Shown: positions 26,880-36,076, counted from the stretch's first letter. The stretch is DNA of 64,000 bases from an uncultured Myxococcales bacterium (GCA_903840165.1 CAIMEY010000047.1:118530-182529), one strand, 5' to 3'. Numbers and translations: made by a program. The notes: generated by a model not told the origin, from the letters alone.

Positions 26880-27962
26880 CTATTGTCGAGGATGGGCCGA
26901 GAGCTGCGCAGCACACCACTGCGCATCGGCGCGGGCAACTTGGGAATTCTGTCCTAGTTGCGCGGCTTTGAGCAGCCATGGGACCGCTTGGCGGCACTGG
27001 CCATTGCGGGCCATCAAGACGCCGCGCAGGAATTCCACCGGCGCGCTCGGGTCTTCCACGGCCAAGGTACGCAGCAGGTCCAACTTGCGCTCGGGCGACA
27101 AGCCTTCATGGGCTTCGATGCGAAAGCGCAGCAGCAAGAGCTCGACATCACTCGGTAATTGTGGAGCACCGCCGGGCACGCGTTGGCCCAGGGTAAGCAG
27201 GCGCTGTTGGGCCAATGCCTCCACCACCAGCGCCGCGGCGGGGTCTAATCGCCCGCGTGGTGCCAAGAATTCGAGGCCGGCATGGGCCAGAGCGCGGCCT
27301 AGTCCTCCAGTCATTTCGCGGAGTTTTCGCGCTGCGTCGCTGGGCGGCTCGGCCTGCAAGAAGCTGGCCAAGGGTTGGTGTTCCCGCGCGGCCTGCTTGA
27401 TGCACACCGTCAGGGCTGCGCGCACGTCACGCCCATAGGCAACGGCGATGGTGCGTAGGGCGTCGCTGCCTTGACGGCTGACCAGTTGCCGCGTCAACTC
27501 TTCCATTTCACCAAGATCGATGCGGGCTTGAGGCTGCAGGGCCAGGGCATCGACGCCCTGTTCGGCTTCGGCGGCCATGCGCTTTTGCCAGCGGTCGCGC
27601 AGGTCCCTTTCAATCTGGGGATCCCGCGGCAGGCGCAAAAGAGCTTGATTGTGCTGATCAATCGCTTGCAAGTCTGCGGGATTGCTGCGCCATAGGTCCA
27701 GCCGCAGATTGGGCGGCCGGGCGATGTCGTGTCCCGGCGTTATCCAGACGGCCAACGCGGCCGTTAGCAGCAAAGCGGTCAAAATGACAGCGACAAGGCC
27801 CTTGGGCGGCACCAGGACAGCTTCGATCAGGTCATCGGCTGCGGGGGCAACTTCAGCAGTTGGATCGGGCGGTTGCGCTGCCTGTTCCCCCGCCGATTCG
27901 TCGGCTACGGCTAGCGCCGGCGCGGTGGGCGCTGGGTCAAGGCCTTCAGCCCCGCTGCTCAC
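26880..27962 (-). CDS. Single-pass membrane protein with helical periplasmic domain, unknown function
   Basis: About 360 residues. A Pro/Ala-rich N-terminal region precedes one transmembrane helix (PKGLVAVILTALLLTAALAV, near residues 55-75). A helical Leu/Ala/Arg-rich domain follows with possible TPR/SEL1-like ends (FLRGVLMARNGQCRQAVPWL). The start at GTG 27962 overlaps the stop of the TlpA-like gene by GTGA, indicating translational coupling; an in-frame TTG at 28028 would overlap that gene by 70 bases. Function unknown; co-transcription with a thioredoxin-like gene suggests an envelope role. Confidence 0.65.
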   Translation of the reverse strand: MSSGAEGLDPAPTAPALAVADESAGEQAAQPPDPTAEVAPAADDLIEAVLVPPKGLVAVILTALLLTAALAVWITPGHDIARPPNLRLDLWRSNPADLQAIDQHNQALLRLPRDPQIERDLRDRWQKRMAAEAEQGVDALALQPQARIDLGEMEELTRQLVSRQGSDALRTIAVAYGRDVRAALTVCIKQAAREHQPLASFLQAEPPSDAARKLREMTGGLGRALAHAGLEFLAPRGRLDPAAALVVEALAQQRLLTLGQRVPGGAPQLPSDVELLLLRFRIEAHEGLSPERKLDLLRTLAVEDPSAPVEFLRGVLMARNGQCRQAVPWLLKAAQLGQNSQVARADAQWCAAQLSAHPRQ

Positions 27963-28645
27963 GTCGGACCTGGGGTGCGCGGCGGCGCTAGCAACTGGAA
28001 GATCTGCAACATTTTCGGGCCAGTCCAAGCCGCGCTGCCAACAAAGCGCGCCAGGATGCGCCCTTGGTAAATCAGATACGTTTCAGGCAGTTGCTCGGTG
28101 CCGAACTTGAGCCGCAGCATGGCTTTGGGATCGCCATCCTGGCCGGCGGGATCGCGCAGCCACACGACACCCGGCGGACGTGGGTTGTTCGTGGCCTTTT
28201 GCAACGCCTTTTGCGCATCGTCCCAACTTTGGTCGTAGCTGACGCCGAGAAACTGGACTTGGCGGTCCATGGTCGAGACCGCGATCGACCCGAACTGCGG
28301 CAACTCCTCCATGCAGGGCGGGCACCAGCCAGCCCAAAAGTGCAGCACGATCAAGTCCTTGCTGGTGGTGAATTCGCCTAGCTTGCGCGTTGCGCCCGGC
28401 CGACTCGGGTCCTCAAGCGCGATGCCAAGTGCTCCGGCGGGGACCTCGCCCAGATCGACTTCAGCGCCGAGTTCTTGCGCCAACTGCGTGGCCTGGGCCT
28501 TGGGCTCCAAGGATGCAGAAAAGCGTAAGAAAAACACAAGGATAAATAGCGCTGCGCCGCCGATGATCAGCCAACGGTTGCGGCTGGCAGAGGCTTGAGC
28601 AGCCAGCGCGGCAGTAGTTGGTGTAGGAACAGTCGATTTTGACAT
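27959..28645 (-). CDS. TlpA/ResA-like membrane-anchored thioredoxin
   Basis: About 228 residues. One N-terminal membrane anchor (RWLIIGGAALFILVFFLRF at about 24-42) is followed by a periplasmic thioredoxin fold. The active site WAGWCPPC has Cys 108 and Cys 111, and the cis-Pro region QLPETYLI is conserved. Proteins of this group reduce or exchange disulfides in the periplasm, often for cytochrome c maturation. That role is attractive here given the multiheme cytochrome at the right edge of the window and the many Cys-rich lipoproteins, but it is inferred. The ATG at 28645 is preferred over GTG 28657. Confidence 0.82.
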   Translation of the reverse strand: MSKSTVPTPTTAALAAQASASRNRWLIIGGAALFILVFFLRFSASLEPKAQATQLAQELGAEVDLGEVPAGALGIALEDPSRPGATRKLGEFTTSKDLIVLHFWAGWCPPCMEELPQFGSIAVSTMDRQVQFLGVSYDQSWDDAQKALQKATNNPRPPGVVWLRDPAGQDGDPKAMLRLKFGTEQLPETYLIYQGRILARFVGSAAWTGPKMLQIFQLLAPPRTPGPT

Positions 28646-28706
28646 TGGTTTTCGCACGGGCGACGCCTAGGTCGCAACGGGAGGGTAGCACCGCTGGGCG
28701 CATCGG

Positions 28707-30053
28707 TCACGGGCCAGCGACGTCGGCGGTGGATGGCTGGGGCAACCAGAGCAAGCCGCGGGCTGCCCGTGCGCCGACCTCGGGCCAGGGCACGCCATCG
28801 GCCTGTTGGACAACTACCTGACTTGGGAGTGGCAAAAACGATTGCAAAGCAGCTGCTTGGCTGGCTAGTAGGGCGTCGGGGGCGAGGATGGCCAATAGCC
28901 ACCGATCACCCACGGGGGCTAGCATGACGCCGGGTTGTCGCCAACGAAATTGCCGATGAATGCCAGCGTCTTGTAACACGCGCAGGTCCATCGTGTCCAA
29001 GGTGAGAAAGCGGTCTCGCCGCTCAAGGACCAACATCCCATCGATCGGCAGGAGCCAGCAGGGCGTTCGTCCGGTCTGCAGCGCCCAACTGAGGTCTACG
29101 TATTGCTTTTCACAGGTTCGGCGCATCAGCCCGGTGCGCAGGTCGGTCGGTGCGTGGAGCGTGAAGCCGTCGCGCACCACCGTTCGACTGCGGCTCGCCG
29201 GCAGTTCCAGCAACTGGCCATAGCGAAGCGCACCCAGGCCCGCCGCCGTGAGCAGCAGAATCGCGCCAAAGGCCGCCAGAAGCCGCGCAAACGCAGCACC
29301 ACGCCAATGGCTTGCCGCCGGGTCCCGCAGCGGCGGTCGAAGCATCAGGGCCCAGCTAAGGCCGCCCAGAGCCCCGCCGAGGTGGGCTGCCAGATCGATG
29401 CGTGGCCCGAGCGAAGAAACCGCAAGCAAGACCAGCAGCAGGACAGCCGGTCGCTGCAAGAGCAGTACGCGCAGGCGGGGACCAAGTCGCGGCCACAACA
29501 CCACCGCAAGGCCGATCATCGCCGCCAAAAGACCAAAGATCGCGCCGGATATGCCCACTGACAGCGGGGCGGCCGCCAGTTGAGCCAAGTGGTGCGCCGC
29601 AGGGCCTCCGGGCGCGGACGGCAAGCTCCAGGCCACGCCAGCAATGGTACCCGCCATGCTAGAACCTAGGAAAATCAACCAGGTGCGGGCAGGTCCCCAG
29701 GCGATTTCCACCGGCGGTCCCAAGATGGCCAACGCCAGTAGATTCATCAATAGATGCAAGGGGTCTGCGTGCAGCCACGGGGCCGTGAACAGGCGCCACC
29801 ATTGGCCTTGGAGGACTTGCAGTGGAATGAGGCCAAATGTCAGAAGTATTCGGTCAGGTCCCTGCGGCCCGAGCCAAGCGTCTGCTGAAAACTGAGCTAT
29901 TCCAACCAGTATCAGCGCCAGCAAAACGCCTTGCACCAAGCGCGGACGCAGCTTCGCCGAGCCCACGAGGTTCGGTCTCAACAATTGCGCCACCAAGCGC
30001 TCCAGGCGTTCCTGTTGCGTCGGCTCGGTGGCCTTGGGGGCTGATTCGGTCAT
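28707..30053 (-). CDS. Rhomboid-family intramembrane serine protease
   Basis: A 448-residue protein with about six membrane helices in residues 35-240. The catalytic dyad is visible: Ser 169 in GISGAIFG and His 224 in AAHLGGALGG. The oxyanion region HADPLHLLMN (His 95, Asn 104) is also present. Rhomboids cleave transmembrane segments within the bilayer. After one more helix (around residue 255), a C-terminal soluble domain of about 170 residues (YVDLSWALQTGRTPCWLLP...) is not part of the rhomboid core and has no family I recognise. AGGTGG precedes the start. Confidence 0.85.
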   Translation of the reverse strand: MTESAPKATEPTQQERLERLVAQLLRPNLVGSAKLRPRLVQGVLLALILVGIAQFSADAWLGPQGPDRILLTFGLIPLQVLQGQWWRLFTAPWLHADPLHLLMNLLALAILGPPVEIAWGPARTWLIFLGSSMAGTIAGVAWSLPSAPGGPAAHHLAQLAAAPLSVGISGAIFGLLAAMIGLAVVLWPRLGPRLRVLLLQRPAVLLLVLLAVSSLGPRIDLAAHLGGALGGLSWALMLRPPLRDPAASHWRGAAFARLLAAFGAILLLTAAGLGALRYGQLLELPASRSRTVVRDGFTLHAPTDLRTGLMRRTCEKQYVDLSWALQTGRTPCWLLPIDGMLVLERRDRFLTLDTMDLRVLQDAGIHRQFRWRQPGVMLAPVGDRWLLAILAPDALLASQAAALQSFLPLPSQVVVQQADGVPWPEVGARAARGLLWLPQPSTADVAGP

Positions 30054-30065
30054 GAGCTAGGCCAC

Positions 30066-30677
30066 CTATGGGGCCCGCGGAAAGAAAGCGCCAAAGGCTT
30101 CAAGCACATCTGGATGATCGCGGTAGGTGTCGCGCATCAGTTCCAGGCGCGCGTGAATCTTGCCCATGCGTTCGTCAAAGTGCGGTCGGACCTCCACCGG
30201 CATGTCCTGACCGTAGCCGGCGGCTTTGATTCGTGCTTTGATTTCAAAGGCTTTCTCGAATACCTTCTTGATTTCGCCGTCGTGATCCTTGCGGTAGCCG
30301 ACCAGCGCAGCAGCTGCTTTGTCCGGGGTCTTGGCGTTCTTCTCTAATATTTTCAAGCCATTCTCAAGGACTTCACAGGTCCCATCGATCGACGTCGTGA
30401 CTTCGCCAAGGGTCTGGTCATCGAGCGGCATGTCCGGCTTGCCGAAGTAGTGCGGCCCATTGCTGGCATCGCCTTTTTGACAATCGGGGCAGTCTGGATC
30501 GGGTTTATTTTCCGCAACTTGTTCAGTAACCTGCGTTGGCGGCAGTGGGGTTGGCTTGCCTGTGGCAGCCACGGCGGCAGGGGCCTTTGCGGTCGGCGAA
30601 GCGGTTCGTGGTTTGCCGCACCCGAGCGCTACGATCATCAAAAGTAGGCCTAGAGTCGCAGACTTAGACTGCATCAT
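30066..30677 (-). CDS. Small helical lipoprotein, unknown function
   Basis: A 203-residue lipoprotein (VALGC, Cys 20) with a Pro/Thr/Ala linker, a CPDC pair near residues 63-66 and a predominantly helical, charged mature domain (VLENGLKILEKNAKTPDKAA, EIKKVFEKAFEIKARIKAAG). It ends 12 bases before the rhomboid gene start, so the two are probably one transcript. No family recognised. Confidence 0.7.
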   Translation of the reverse strand: MMQSKSATLGLLLMIVALGCGKPRTASPTAKAPAAVAATGKPTPLPPTQVTEQVAENKPDPDCPDCQKGDASNGPHYFGKPDMPLDDQTLGEVTTSIDGTCEVLENGLKILEKNAKTPDKAAAALVGYRKDHDGEIKKVFEKAFEIKARIKAAGYGQDMPVEVRPHFDERMGKIHARLELMRDTYRDHPDVLEAFGAFFPRAP

Positions 30678-30760
30678 TGCGGTGACCGCCTTGCTTGTCA
30701 GACGCAGGGCCCATCGCCCCGGCTACGGTTTGAGACGTCTTGGACCGAATACGGGCCCAG

Positions 30761-31969
30761 TTACAGGGACTTGATGATGTTACGCACCCATTCAGCCTTG
30801 GCATGGTCTGGATGGGCCTTGAGGAATGCCTCATAGACTTTGCGGGCTTGCGCCGTCTTGCTCTGGTGCTGGTACAGGGTTCCCAGCAGAAGTTGGGCGT
30901 CTTCGTAGTTTCCTGCAGCCTGCAACACCTTGGTCGCGGCAGACATTTCCCCCGCGTCAAACAAAGCACGTCCAAGCAGGGTGAGGGTCCGCGTGCTCGG
31001 GCGTAACTGCTGAGAAGCCTTCAAATCTGCAACTGCTCCGGCCAAGTTGCCGCCGTCGAGTTTGCGCTTGCCGCTGTAATACAGGTCGGTCGCATCGGCC
31101 CCGTCGGGCACGGCCACAGGCTCAAAGGCCGTCTTGACGGGCTTATCTGGCTCCACTTTCTCTGATTTTTCAGGTTTTTCAGCCTTGGGGGCCTTGTCAG
31201 GCTTGTCTGCCTTGGCTGCCTTGTCAGGCTTGTCTGCCTTGGCTGCCTTGTCAGGCTTGTCTGGCTTTTCGACCTTGTCGGCTTTGGCCCCTTTGGCAGG
31301 TCGATCAGGTGCGGATATTTTCTCAGCTTTTTCATGCGTTTCGCGGGGAACGGTCTTCTCCTGCACAGCGACTTTCTCGGCAGCGAGTTTGTCGGCCGCC
31401 AGTTTGTCGGCTGCCAGTTTGTCTGCCGCCAGTTTGTCGGCTGCCAGTTTGTCTGCCGCCAGTTTGTCGGTTGCCAGTTTGTCGGCTGCGAGCTTGTCCG
31501 CCGCCGCCTTGTCTGTCACTGCTTGTGATTGAAATTGCTGGTCTATTTCGCGGGCAACGGCATCGTCGGCGTCAGCCGCAGCAGCCAGTGCGTCGGCCGT
31601 GGCGCTGTCTTGGCCGTCCGGATCGGTGCCCGCGGCGTCGATCGTCGCATCGCCCCCCACCATGACGTCCGGGGCTTTGGTGCCGTCTGCTGCATCGGTC
31701 GCCGTGGCGCTTTGGGGGCCTGAGTCGGCTGTGGCATCCGGGTTCAAATTGCGCAAAAGGCCAGGATCATCGAGCACTTGATCGATGTGCTTGGCCAGCG
31801 CAATCCCCCCGCTTTCGTCAGGTCCCGCCCCGTGGTGGCCACAGGCACCAGTCGCGGTCAAGAGCCCAAACAGCCCCAAGACGCACGCTGCCCTTGGCCC
31901 GTTGTAGGACCTTAGGGTATTGATTTGTTTCCACAAATTCTGGGTGGGTGATTCGGAAAGCAGGCGCAT
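30761..31969 (-). CDS. Lipoprotein with TolA-like Ala/Lys repeats and C-terminal TPR domain
   Basis: About 402 residues from ATG 31969. The lipobox is TATGAC with Cys 43. An Asp/Ala-rich linker is followed by an Ala-Asp-Lys-Leu-Ala pentapeptide array (eight clear copies plus degenerate flanks). A Lys/Pro-rich segment then contains nearly three copies of a nonapeptide (AKADKPDKA type). The C-terminal ~110 residues form TPR-like helices (DLYYSGKRKLDGGNLAGAVA, LLGTLYQHQSKTAQARKVYE). The arrangement recalls TolA or other periplasm-spanning helical linkers. The frame is open to 32050, but the residues before 31969 look non-coding. Confidence 0.78.
   Translation of the reverse strand: MRLLSESPTQNLWKQINTLRSYNGPRAACVLGLFGLLTATGACGHHGAGPDESGGIALAKHIDQVLDDPGLLRNLNPDATADSGPQSATATDAADGTKAPDVMVGGDATIDAAGTDPDGQDSATADALAAAADADDAVAREIDQQFQSQAVTDKAAADKLAADKLATDKLAADKLAADKLAADKLAADKLAADKLAAEKVAVQEKTVPRETHEKAEKISAPDRPAKGAKADKVEKPDKPDKAAKADKPDKAAKADKPDKAPKAEKPEKSEKVEPDKPVKTAFEPVAVPDGADATDLYYSGKRKLDGGNLAGAVADLKASQQLRPSTRTLTLLGRALFDAGEMSAATKVLQAAGNYEDAQLLLGTLYQHQSKTAQARKVYEAFLKAHPDHAKAEWVRNIIKSL
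31191..31262 (-). repeat. 27-bp in-frame tandem repeat (nonapeptide unit)
   Basis: Nearly three copies of a 27-base unit (gccttgtcaggcttgtctgc followed by cttggct on the plus strand) encode an Ala/Lys/Asp/Pro nonapeptide. The copies are almost identical at the DNA level, which suggests recent expansion by slippage or recombination. Confidence 0.85.
31378..31512 (-). repeat. 15-bp in-frame tandem repeat (ADKLA pentapeptide)
   Basis: About eight copies of a 15-base unit (gccagtttgtcggct on the plus strand, with gcc/gct and tcg/tct variants) encode the A-D-K-L-A pentapeptide in the lipoprotein gene. Two subtypes of the unit alternate, as if the array grew by duplication of dimers. Confidence 0.9.
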
Positions 31970-32299
31970 CGCTCCCCAAGGGTACCGGCCGGTCCGCCGC
32001 GGGTCAAACGTTTGCTGTTGCCCTAGGCCGCGTCGGCAGGCGTGGCGCAAATAAGCAGAGTGAATTCAATCATGTCCCTCGCTCATCCGCTGACTTTGGT
32101 CCAGCGCAGTCAGTGGGCAAAGGGTATCGCCGCCCGTTACGGCACTTTCGGTGCAAATACGCCATTGCATCAACTGGCCGACGCAGCTATCTTGCACAGT
32201 GCCGCGGCTAGGCGTTTGCGACCCGCCGAGGTGCCCATCCCCCTTGGGCAGAATCCGCGAAAGCGTGCGCGAATTCTGCTCGCTAAAAGTGAGTCCAAC
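31970..32299. other. Divergent intergenic region between TolA-like lipoprotein and J-domain genes
   Basis: 330 bases that must carry both divergent promoters. The J-domain reading frame is open through most of it (in-frame ATG at 32072), so the N-terminus of that protein may begin here. I see no strong promoter box, terminator or operator. Confidence 0.4.
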
Positions 32300-33247
32300 A
32301 TGGCCGATCCGCAGGCGTCTAAGCCGGTCGACGTGATGAAAGATATTCTGGCAGCCGTCCAGGCGGGTGCGGATCATTTTGGAGTTCTGGGCCTGCAACG
32401 CACGGCTGCTCCAAATGAAATCCGCGATGCCTACTTCCGGCTGGCCAAGCAGGTGCACCCGGATCTGCCGCAGTTCATCCACGATCCCAAGTTACGGGCC
32501 GAGGCTTCCAAAGCCTTTCAGGCAATTACCGCGGCCCACGCGACGCTGTCAGATGTCGGCAAGCGCACGACCTATCTGCAACAACTCGCAGCGAGTGTGC
32601 AGCAGGCTTCTGAAATTACAGCGGAAAATAAGGCGATTGAGGCGCTCAGCAAGCCCGACCAGGCCCAGCCCCCGGTCAACGCCGATGTGGCCAAGATCTA
32701 CCTGCACCGCGGCCGGCAGATGGTGCAGCGGCGCGATTGGGTCGGCGCGCAGGAAGCCCTTGATTTGGCGAGTAAACGTCTTGAAGGGCGCGAGCTGGCG
32801 GAGTGTAAGGTCTTGCTTGGACAGGCGATCTTCAACAACAATGCCAATGCTGAGAAGGTGCGTCTGGAACAACCGCGCGACCTGTGGCAGTCCGTGCTCG
32901 ACGATAAGTCCAAGCCAGCAGAGGGCTTTCAGGCTGCGGCCGCGTACCAACTGGCGGTTTGGAACAAGCTCCACGGCGACATGAAGACCGTGATGCGCCT
33001 GCTCGACCAGTGTCTCGGTGCCGATCCCAAACACATTGATGCTGCGCGGGAAAAGCGACTTCTTGAGATGCGTCGCGGGCCTTCGACGGCGTCCAACCCC
33101 GTGGCCAAGGAAGTATCGGGCAAGCAGGACGCCCGCCGAGCTAGCAGTACCAAGATGCCCGCGGTTGGAGCGGCTGCGCTTGCGACCAAGAAGGTGCCTT
33201 TGGAGAAGAAGCCGTCGTTCTTGGAACGGCTGTTTGGCAAAACCTAA
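32300..33247 (+). CDS. J-domain (DnaJ-like) protein with TPR-like C-terminus
   Basis: About 315 residues from ATG 32300. A J domain spans about 24-95 with the invariant HPD at 53-55 (LAKQVHPDLPQF), so it should stimulate a DnaK-type Hsp70. The rest is helical and contains a TPR-like pair (VAKIYLHRGRQMVQRRDWVG, AAYQLAVWNKLHGD), then a basic tail ending KPSFLERLFGK. It lacks the Gly/Phe region and zinc-finger of true DnaJ. An in-frame ATG at 32072 would add 76 residues of uncertain coding character. Confidence 0.8.
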   Translation: MADPQASKPVDVMKDILAAVQAGADHFGVLGLQRTAAPNEIRDAYFRLAKQVHPDLPQFIHDPKLRAEASKAFQAITAAHATLSDVGKRTTYLQQLAASVQQASEITAENKAIEALSKPDQAQPPVNADVAKIYLHRGRQMVQRRDWVGAQEALDLASKRLEGRELAECKVLLGQAIFNNNANAEKVRLEQPRDLWQSVLDDKSKPAEGFQAAAAYQLAVWNKLHGDMKTVMRLLDQCLGADPKHIDAAREKRLLEMRRGPSTASNPVAKEVSGKQDARRASSTKMPAVGAAALATKKVPLEKKPSFLERLFGKT

Positions 33248-33364
33248 GATCTCTCGTAAAATCAAAGTGATCTTGCGCGCAATCGCTGCCGCGTGAGGTG
33301 CATTCCTGCGTCCGCCAGGGCCCGTTGCACGCGCCGAAAAGTCCGCTGCGGCCCTTGCGCACGA

Positions 33365-34300
33365 TCACAGCAAGTACGCAGAATCTGTAATCTCTAGCCG
33401 CAGCGGCGTCGCGGCGAAACCTGCCACTGGGGCCGTACGAACGCGCTGTAGCACGATCAGCCATGGATGCTCTGCGGTTCGCTGGGGCAGGAGCGCAAAG
33501 TCCGCAGTCGGCAAAGTGAATTCGCCATCATCCTGTAGGCGGCAGAGCAGCCAGCCAAGACTCGCTGGATCGGCGCTGCCCAACTGCACTTCGACGTCGC
33601 CCTGCCCATCGGTGGAGCCCCAGCGCAGGGCCAGATCTTGGCCCGGCTCCGGGCCGCGAACACGGCTATCCCGCACCGGTTCGCTGCCCACAAAGGTCAA
33701 TCGCACGGGGCGCGGCGGCTCAATGCTGGCATCGAAAGCAGCCACACCGTCGCCGCCCGTCGCTTGCACGTGCAGGGGCCCCATCGCCAGCCAGGAACGG
33801 CCTTGGTCAAAGAACGCAGAGTAACGAACACCGCGAATTGCATCGGAAAGATCCGGAACCAACTGCACGCGCAGGGGCAGCTTGGCGTTACCGGCCTGCA
33901 GGGACACGTTGCCAACATCGAGCAGTTGAACCCAGGCATGGGGCCCGTCCGTGGGCGTCAGATTGGCCCGCGGCCACGTTTCCGCAATCCTTAGGCAGGT
34001 ATTGGTCTTTGTGACCGGCGGCAGGCCGCGCTGTCCCACCAAGTCCCCTAGGATAGCAAAGTCGCGGCGGTCGATGTCGGCAAAGGCAGCGTCGATCTGC
34101 AGTCGATCATTGCCCATTTGCGGTGACCCCGGCTCTACGGCGCCCGAGGCAAAACGGATCGTCACGCCAGCAGCGCGGGTGCGAAGCGCTGATTCCTTTG
34201 CCGCCGTGCGCGGTTGACGCAGGGCATGGCTGGGCGTTGGCGCGCGGTGGCAGGTGCCCATGGCCAGCAGTCCCAGCGCGCAAAGTCGGGCTATCCACAT
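33365..34300 (-). CDS. Exported protein of unknown function
   Basis: A 311-residue protein with an N-terminal hydrophobic signal (IARLCALGLLAMGTC), possibly a lipoprotein at Cys 17, although Thr before Cys is not canonical. The mature part is beta-rich (VQLLDVGNVSLQAGNAKLPL, FDASIEPPRPVRLTFVG) without membrane segments. No family recognised. It is convergent with the J-domain gene and divergent from rsmD. Confidence 0.7.
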   Translation of the reverse strand: MWIARLCALGLLAMGTCHRAPTPSHALRQPRTAAKESALRTRAAGVTIRFASGAVEPGSPQMGNDRLQIDAAFADIDRRDFAILGDLVGQRGLPPVTKTNTCLRIAETWPRANLTPTDGPHAWVQLLDVGNVSLQAGNAKLPLRVQLVPDLSDAIRGVRYSAFFDQGRSWLAMGPLHVQATGGDGVAAFDASIEPPRPVRLTFVGSEPVRDSRVRGPEPGQDLALRWGSTDGQGDVEVQLGSADPASLGWLLCRLQDDGEFTLPTADFALLPQRTAEHPWLIVLQRVRTAPVAGFAATPLRLEITDSAYLL

Positions 34301-34382
34301 GCCTTCATGGTACTGCAGCCTTGCTTGGCTGGCGAGTCAAGGCCGCCTATGGCAACCTCGCGGCCGTTGGCTGAGGTGGACG

Positions 34383-34955
34383 ATGAGAATTATTGCCGGA
34401 CAAAGCAAAGGAATGCGCCTAGTTGCGCCGGAAGGTCGCGAAGTCCGTCCAACTTCGGACTTGATGCGCGGCGCGATCATGAGTTCCTTGGGCGGTCACT
34501 TTGACGGCGAACGCGTGCTCGACGTTTGTGCGGGTACAGGCGCGATTGCGTTGGAGTTTCTCTCCCGCGGTTGTGGGTCGGCCGTGGCGATCGAGGCGGA
34601 CCCTGCAGCTTTGGCCGTGCTCGGTCGCAATGCCGAACATGTCCGTCAAAACAGTAAGTTACGTGTAATGGCCCTGGATGCGTTGAAAGCCCTGCGTTTG
34701 CTAGCCACAGAAGGCCAAGTGTTTGACTTTGTTTACGTTGATCCGCCGTATGACGCCGGCCTGGCCGAGCCGATTCTCCAAGCCCTGCTCGACGGTGCAC
34801 TTTTGTCGCCCGGAGCCCTGGTGCTGGTAGAAACTCGTAAAGGAATCGCGGGTTTGTCTGAGAAAGGCTGGCACGTCCTTGCCGAGCGCCGCTACGGATC
34901 CTCAGTGCTCCTGAGGCTAGAACACCTACATTCCAAAGAGTTGGAGTCCTTGTGA
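34383..34955 (+). CDS. rsmD: 16S rRNA (guanine966-N2)-methyltransferase RsmD
   Basis: A 190-residue protein starting MRIIAGQSKGMRLVAP, the standard RsmD N-terminus. It has RPTSDLMRGAIMSSL, SAM loop VLDVCAGTGAIALE (about 44-57) and the catalytic DPPY near residue 121, and fits the family length. GAGGTGG lies upstream of ATG 34383; the frame continues to 34254 but without family sequence. The stop overlaps the GTG start of queA (GTGA), coupling two RNA-modification genes. Confidence 0.92.
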   Translation: MRIIAGQSKGMRLVAPEGREVRPTSDLMRGAIMSSLGGHFDGERVLDVCAGTGAIALEFLSRGCGSAVAIEADPAALAVLGRNAEHVRQNSKLRVMALDALKALRLLATEGQVFDFVYVDPPYDAGLAEPILQALLDGALLSPGALVLVETRKGIAGLSEKGWHVLAERRYGSSVLLRLEHLHSKELESL

Positions 34956-36076
34956 CCGCCCTGACGCCGCCCGACCTTTCCTTGCGCCTCCAAGACTACG
35001 ATTTCCTGTTGCCAGAGGCGCAGATCGCGCAGTTTCCCGTGGAACCGCGTCACGCCAGTCGTCTCTTGGTGGTACGTCTGAGCAGCGATACCTTCATCGA
35101 TGCGACCGTAGCGGATCTTCCCCAATGGTTACCAAAGGGTGCGCTGCTCGTCGCCAACAATACCAAGGTCGTGCCGGCCCGTTTGCTGGGGCGTAAGGCT
35201 ACAGGGGGGCGCGTCGAACTGCTTTTGACCCGTCCGGAGTTGCGCGACGGCGGCACCCTTTTGGGCCTCAAAGCGCTTTGCCGGGCCGCCAAGCCGCTGC
35301 AGGTCGGGCAGGTGCTGACCCTAGACGACCGCGATGGCGTACCGACTGCTTGCACAGCGGTGGTCAAAGATAGCCTAGGCGGCGGCGAGTTCAGTTTTGA
35401 TTTCAATGGATTGCCGACGCTGTCGACCCTGCTCGATACCTGCGGCCATGTTCCTCTGCCACCGTACATTCGCGGTGGTGTCGATCAGCCCGAGTTAGAT
35501 CTACCGCGATATCAATGCACTTTTGCCGCGCACCCGGGGGCCGTGGCAGCGCCGACAGCAGGGCTGCACCTGTCCACCGATTTGCTGTCGACCTTGGATA
35601 GTCAAGGCTTTGAGCGGGCTTACGTCACCCTGCACGTCGGCCCGGGCACTTTTCTGCCCGTGCGCACGGCGGACCTAGCTACCCATCGCGTTCTGCCCGA
35701 ACGCTTTGATCTGTCAGAAGAAACGGCCCAGTCTCTGGCCGCGGCTCGGCGTCAAGGCCGTCCCATCGTCGCGGTGGGGACGACGACGGTGCGGACCCTG
35801 GAATCGGCGGCGCAGCAGTGGCAAAATCTGGGAAAGGCGCTGGAAGTAGAAGATTTTTCACCACTGGCTGGCGATGCGGACCTGACCATCTTGCCCGGCC
35901 ACCAGTTTGCGCTGGTCGATGGCCTGATGACCAATTTTCACCTGCCGCAATCGAGTCTTCTGGTGCTGGTCTGTGCGTTGGCTGGTCGGCGCAAGGTGCT
36001 AGCGGCCTACGAGCACGCGGTGCGTAGCGGGTATCGCTTCTACTCGTACGGCGACGCGATGATCATCGTGCCGTGA
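34952..36076 (+). CDS. queA: tRNA preQ1(34) S-adenosylmethionine ribosyltransferase-isomerase QueA
   Basis: A 374-residue protein carrying the QueA pattern: DYDFLLPEAQIAQFPVEPRHASRLLVV, ANNTKVVPARLLG, AAPTAGLHL, THRVLPERF and GTTTVRTLESA. QueA converts preQ1-tRNA to epoxyqueuosine-tRNA using SAM in the queuosine pathway. Length is normal. It starts at GTG 34952 within the stop of rsmD. The downstream gene frr is convergent, 39 bases away. Confidence 0.94.
   Translation: MTALTPPDLSLRLQDYDFLLPEAQIAQFPVEPRHASRLLVVRLSSDTFIDATVADLPQWLPKGALLVANNTKVVPARLLGRKATGGRVELLLTRPELRDGGTLLGLKALCRAAKPLQVGQVLTLDDRDGVPTACTAVVKDSLGGGEFSFDFNGLPTLSTLLDTCGHVPLPPYIRGGVDQPELDLPRYQCTFAAHPGAVAAPTAGLHLSTDLLSTLDSQGFERAYVTLHVGPGTFLPVRTADLATHRVLPERFDLSEETAQSLAAARRQGRPIVAVGTTTVRTLESAAQQWQNLGKALEVEDFSPLAGDADLTILPGHQFALVDGLMTNFHLPQSSLLVLVCALAGRRKVLAAYEHAVRSGYRFYSYGDAMIIVP

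Noticed and set aside
31134..31532. Leu/Ser-rich plus-strand frame across the tandem repeats
   Set aside because: It is the antisense of the ADKLA array; no start signals or independent support.
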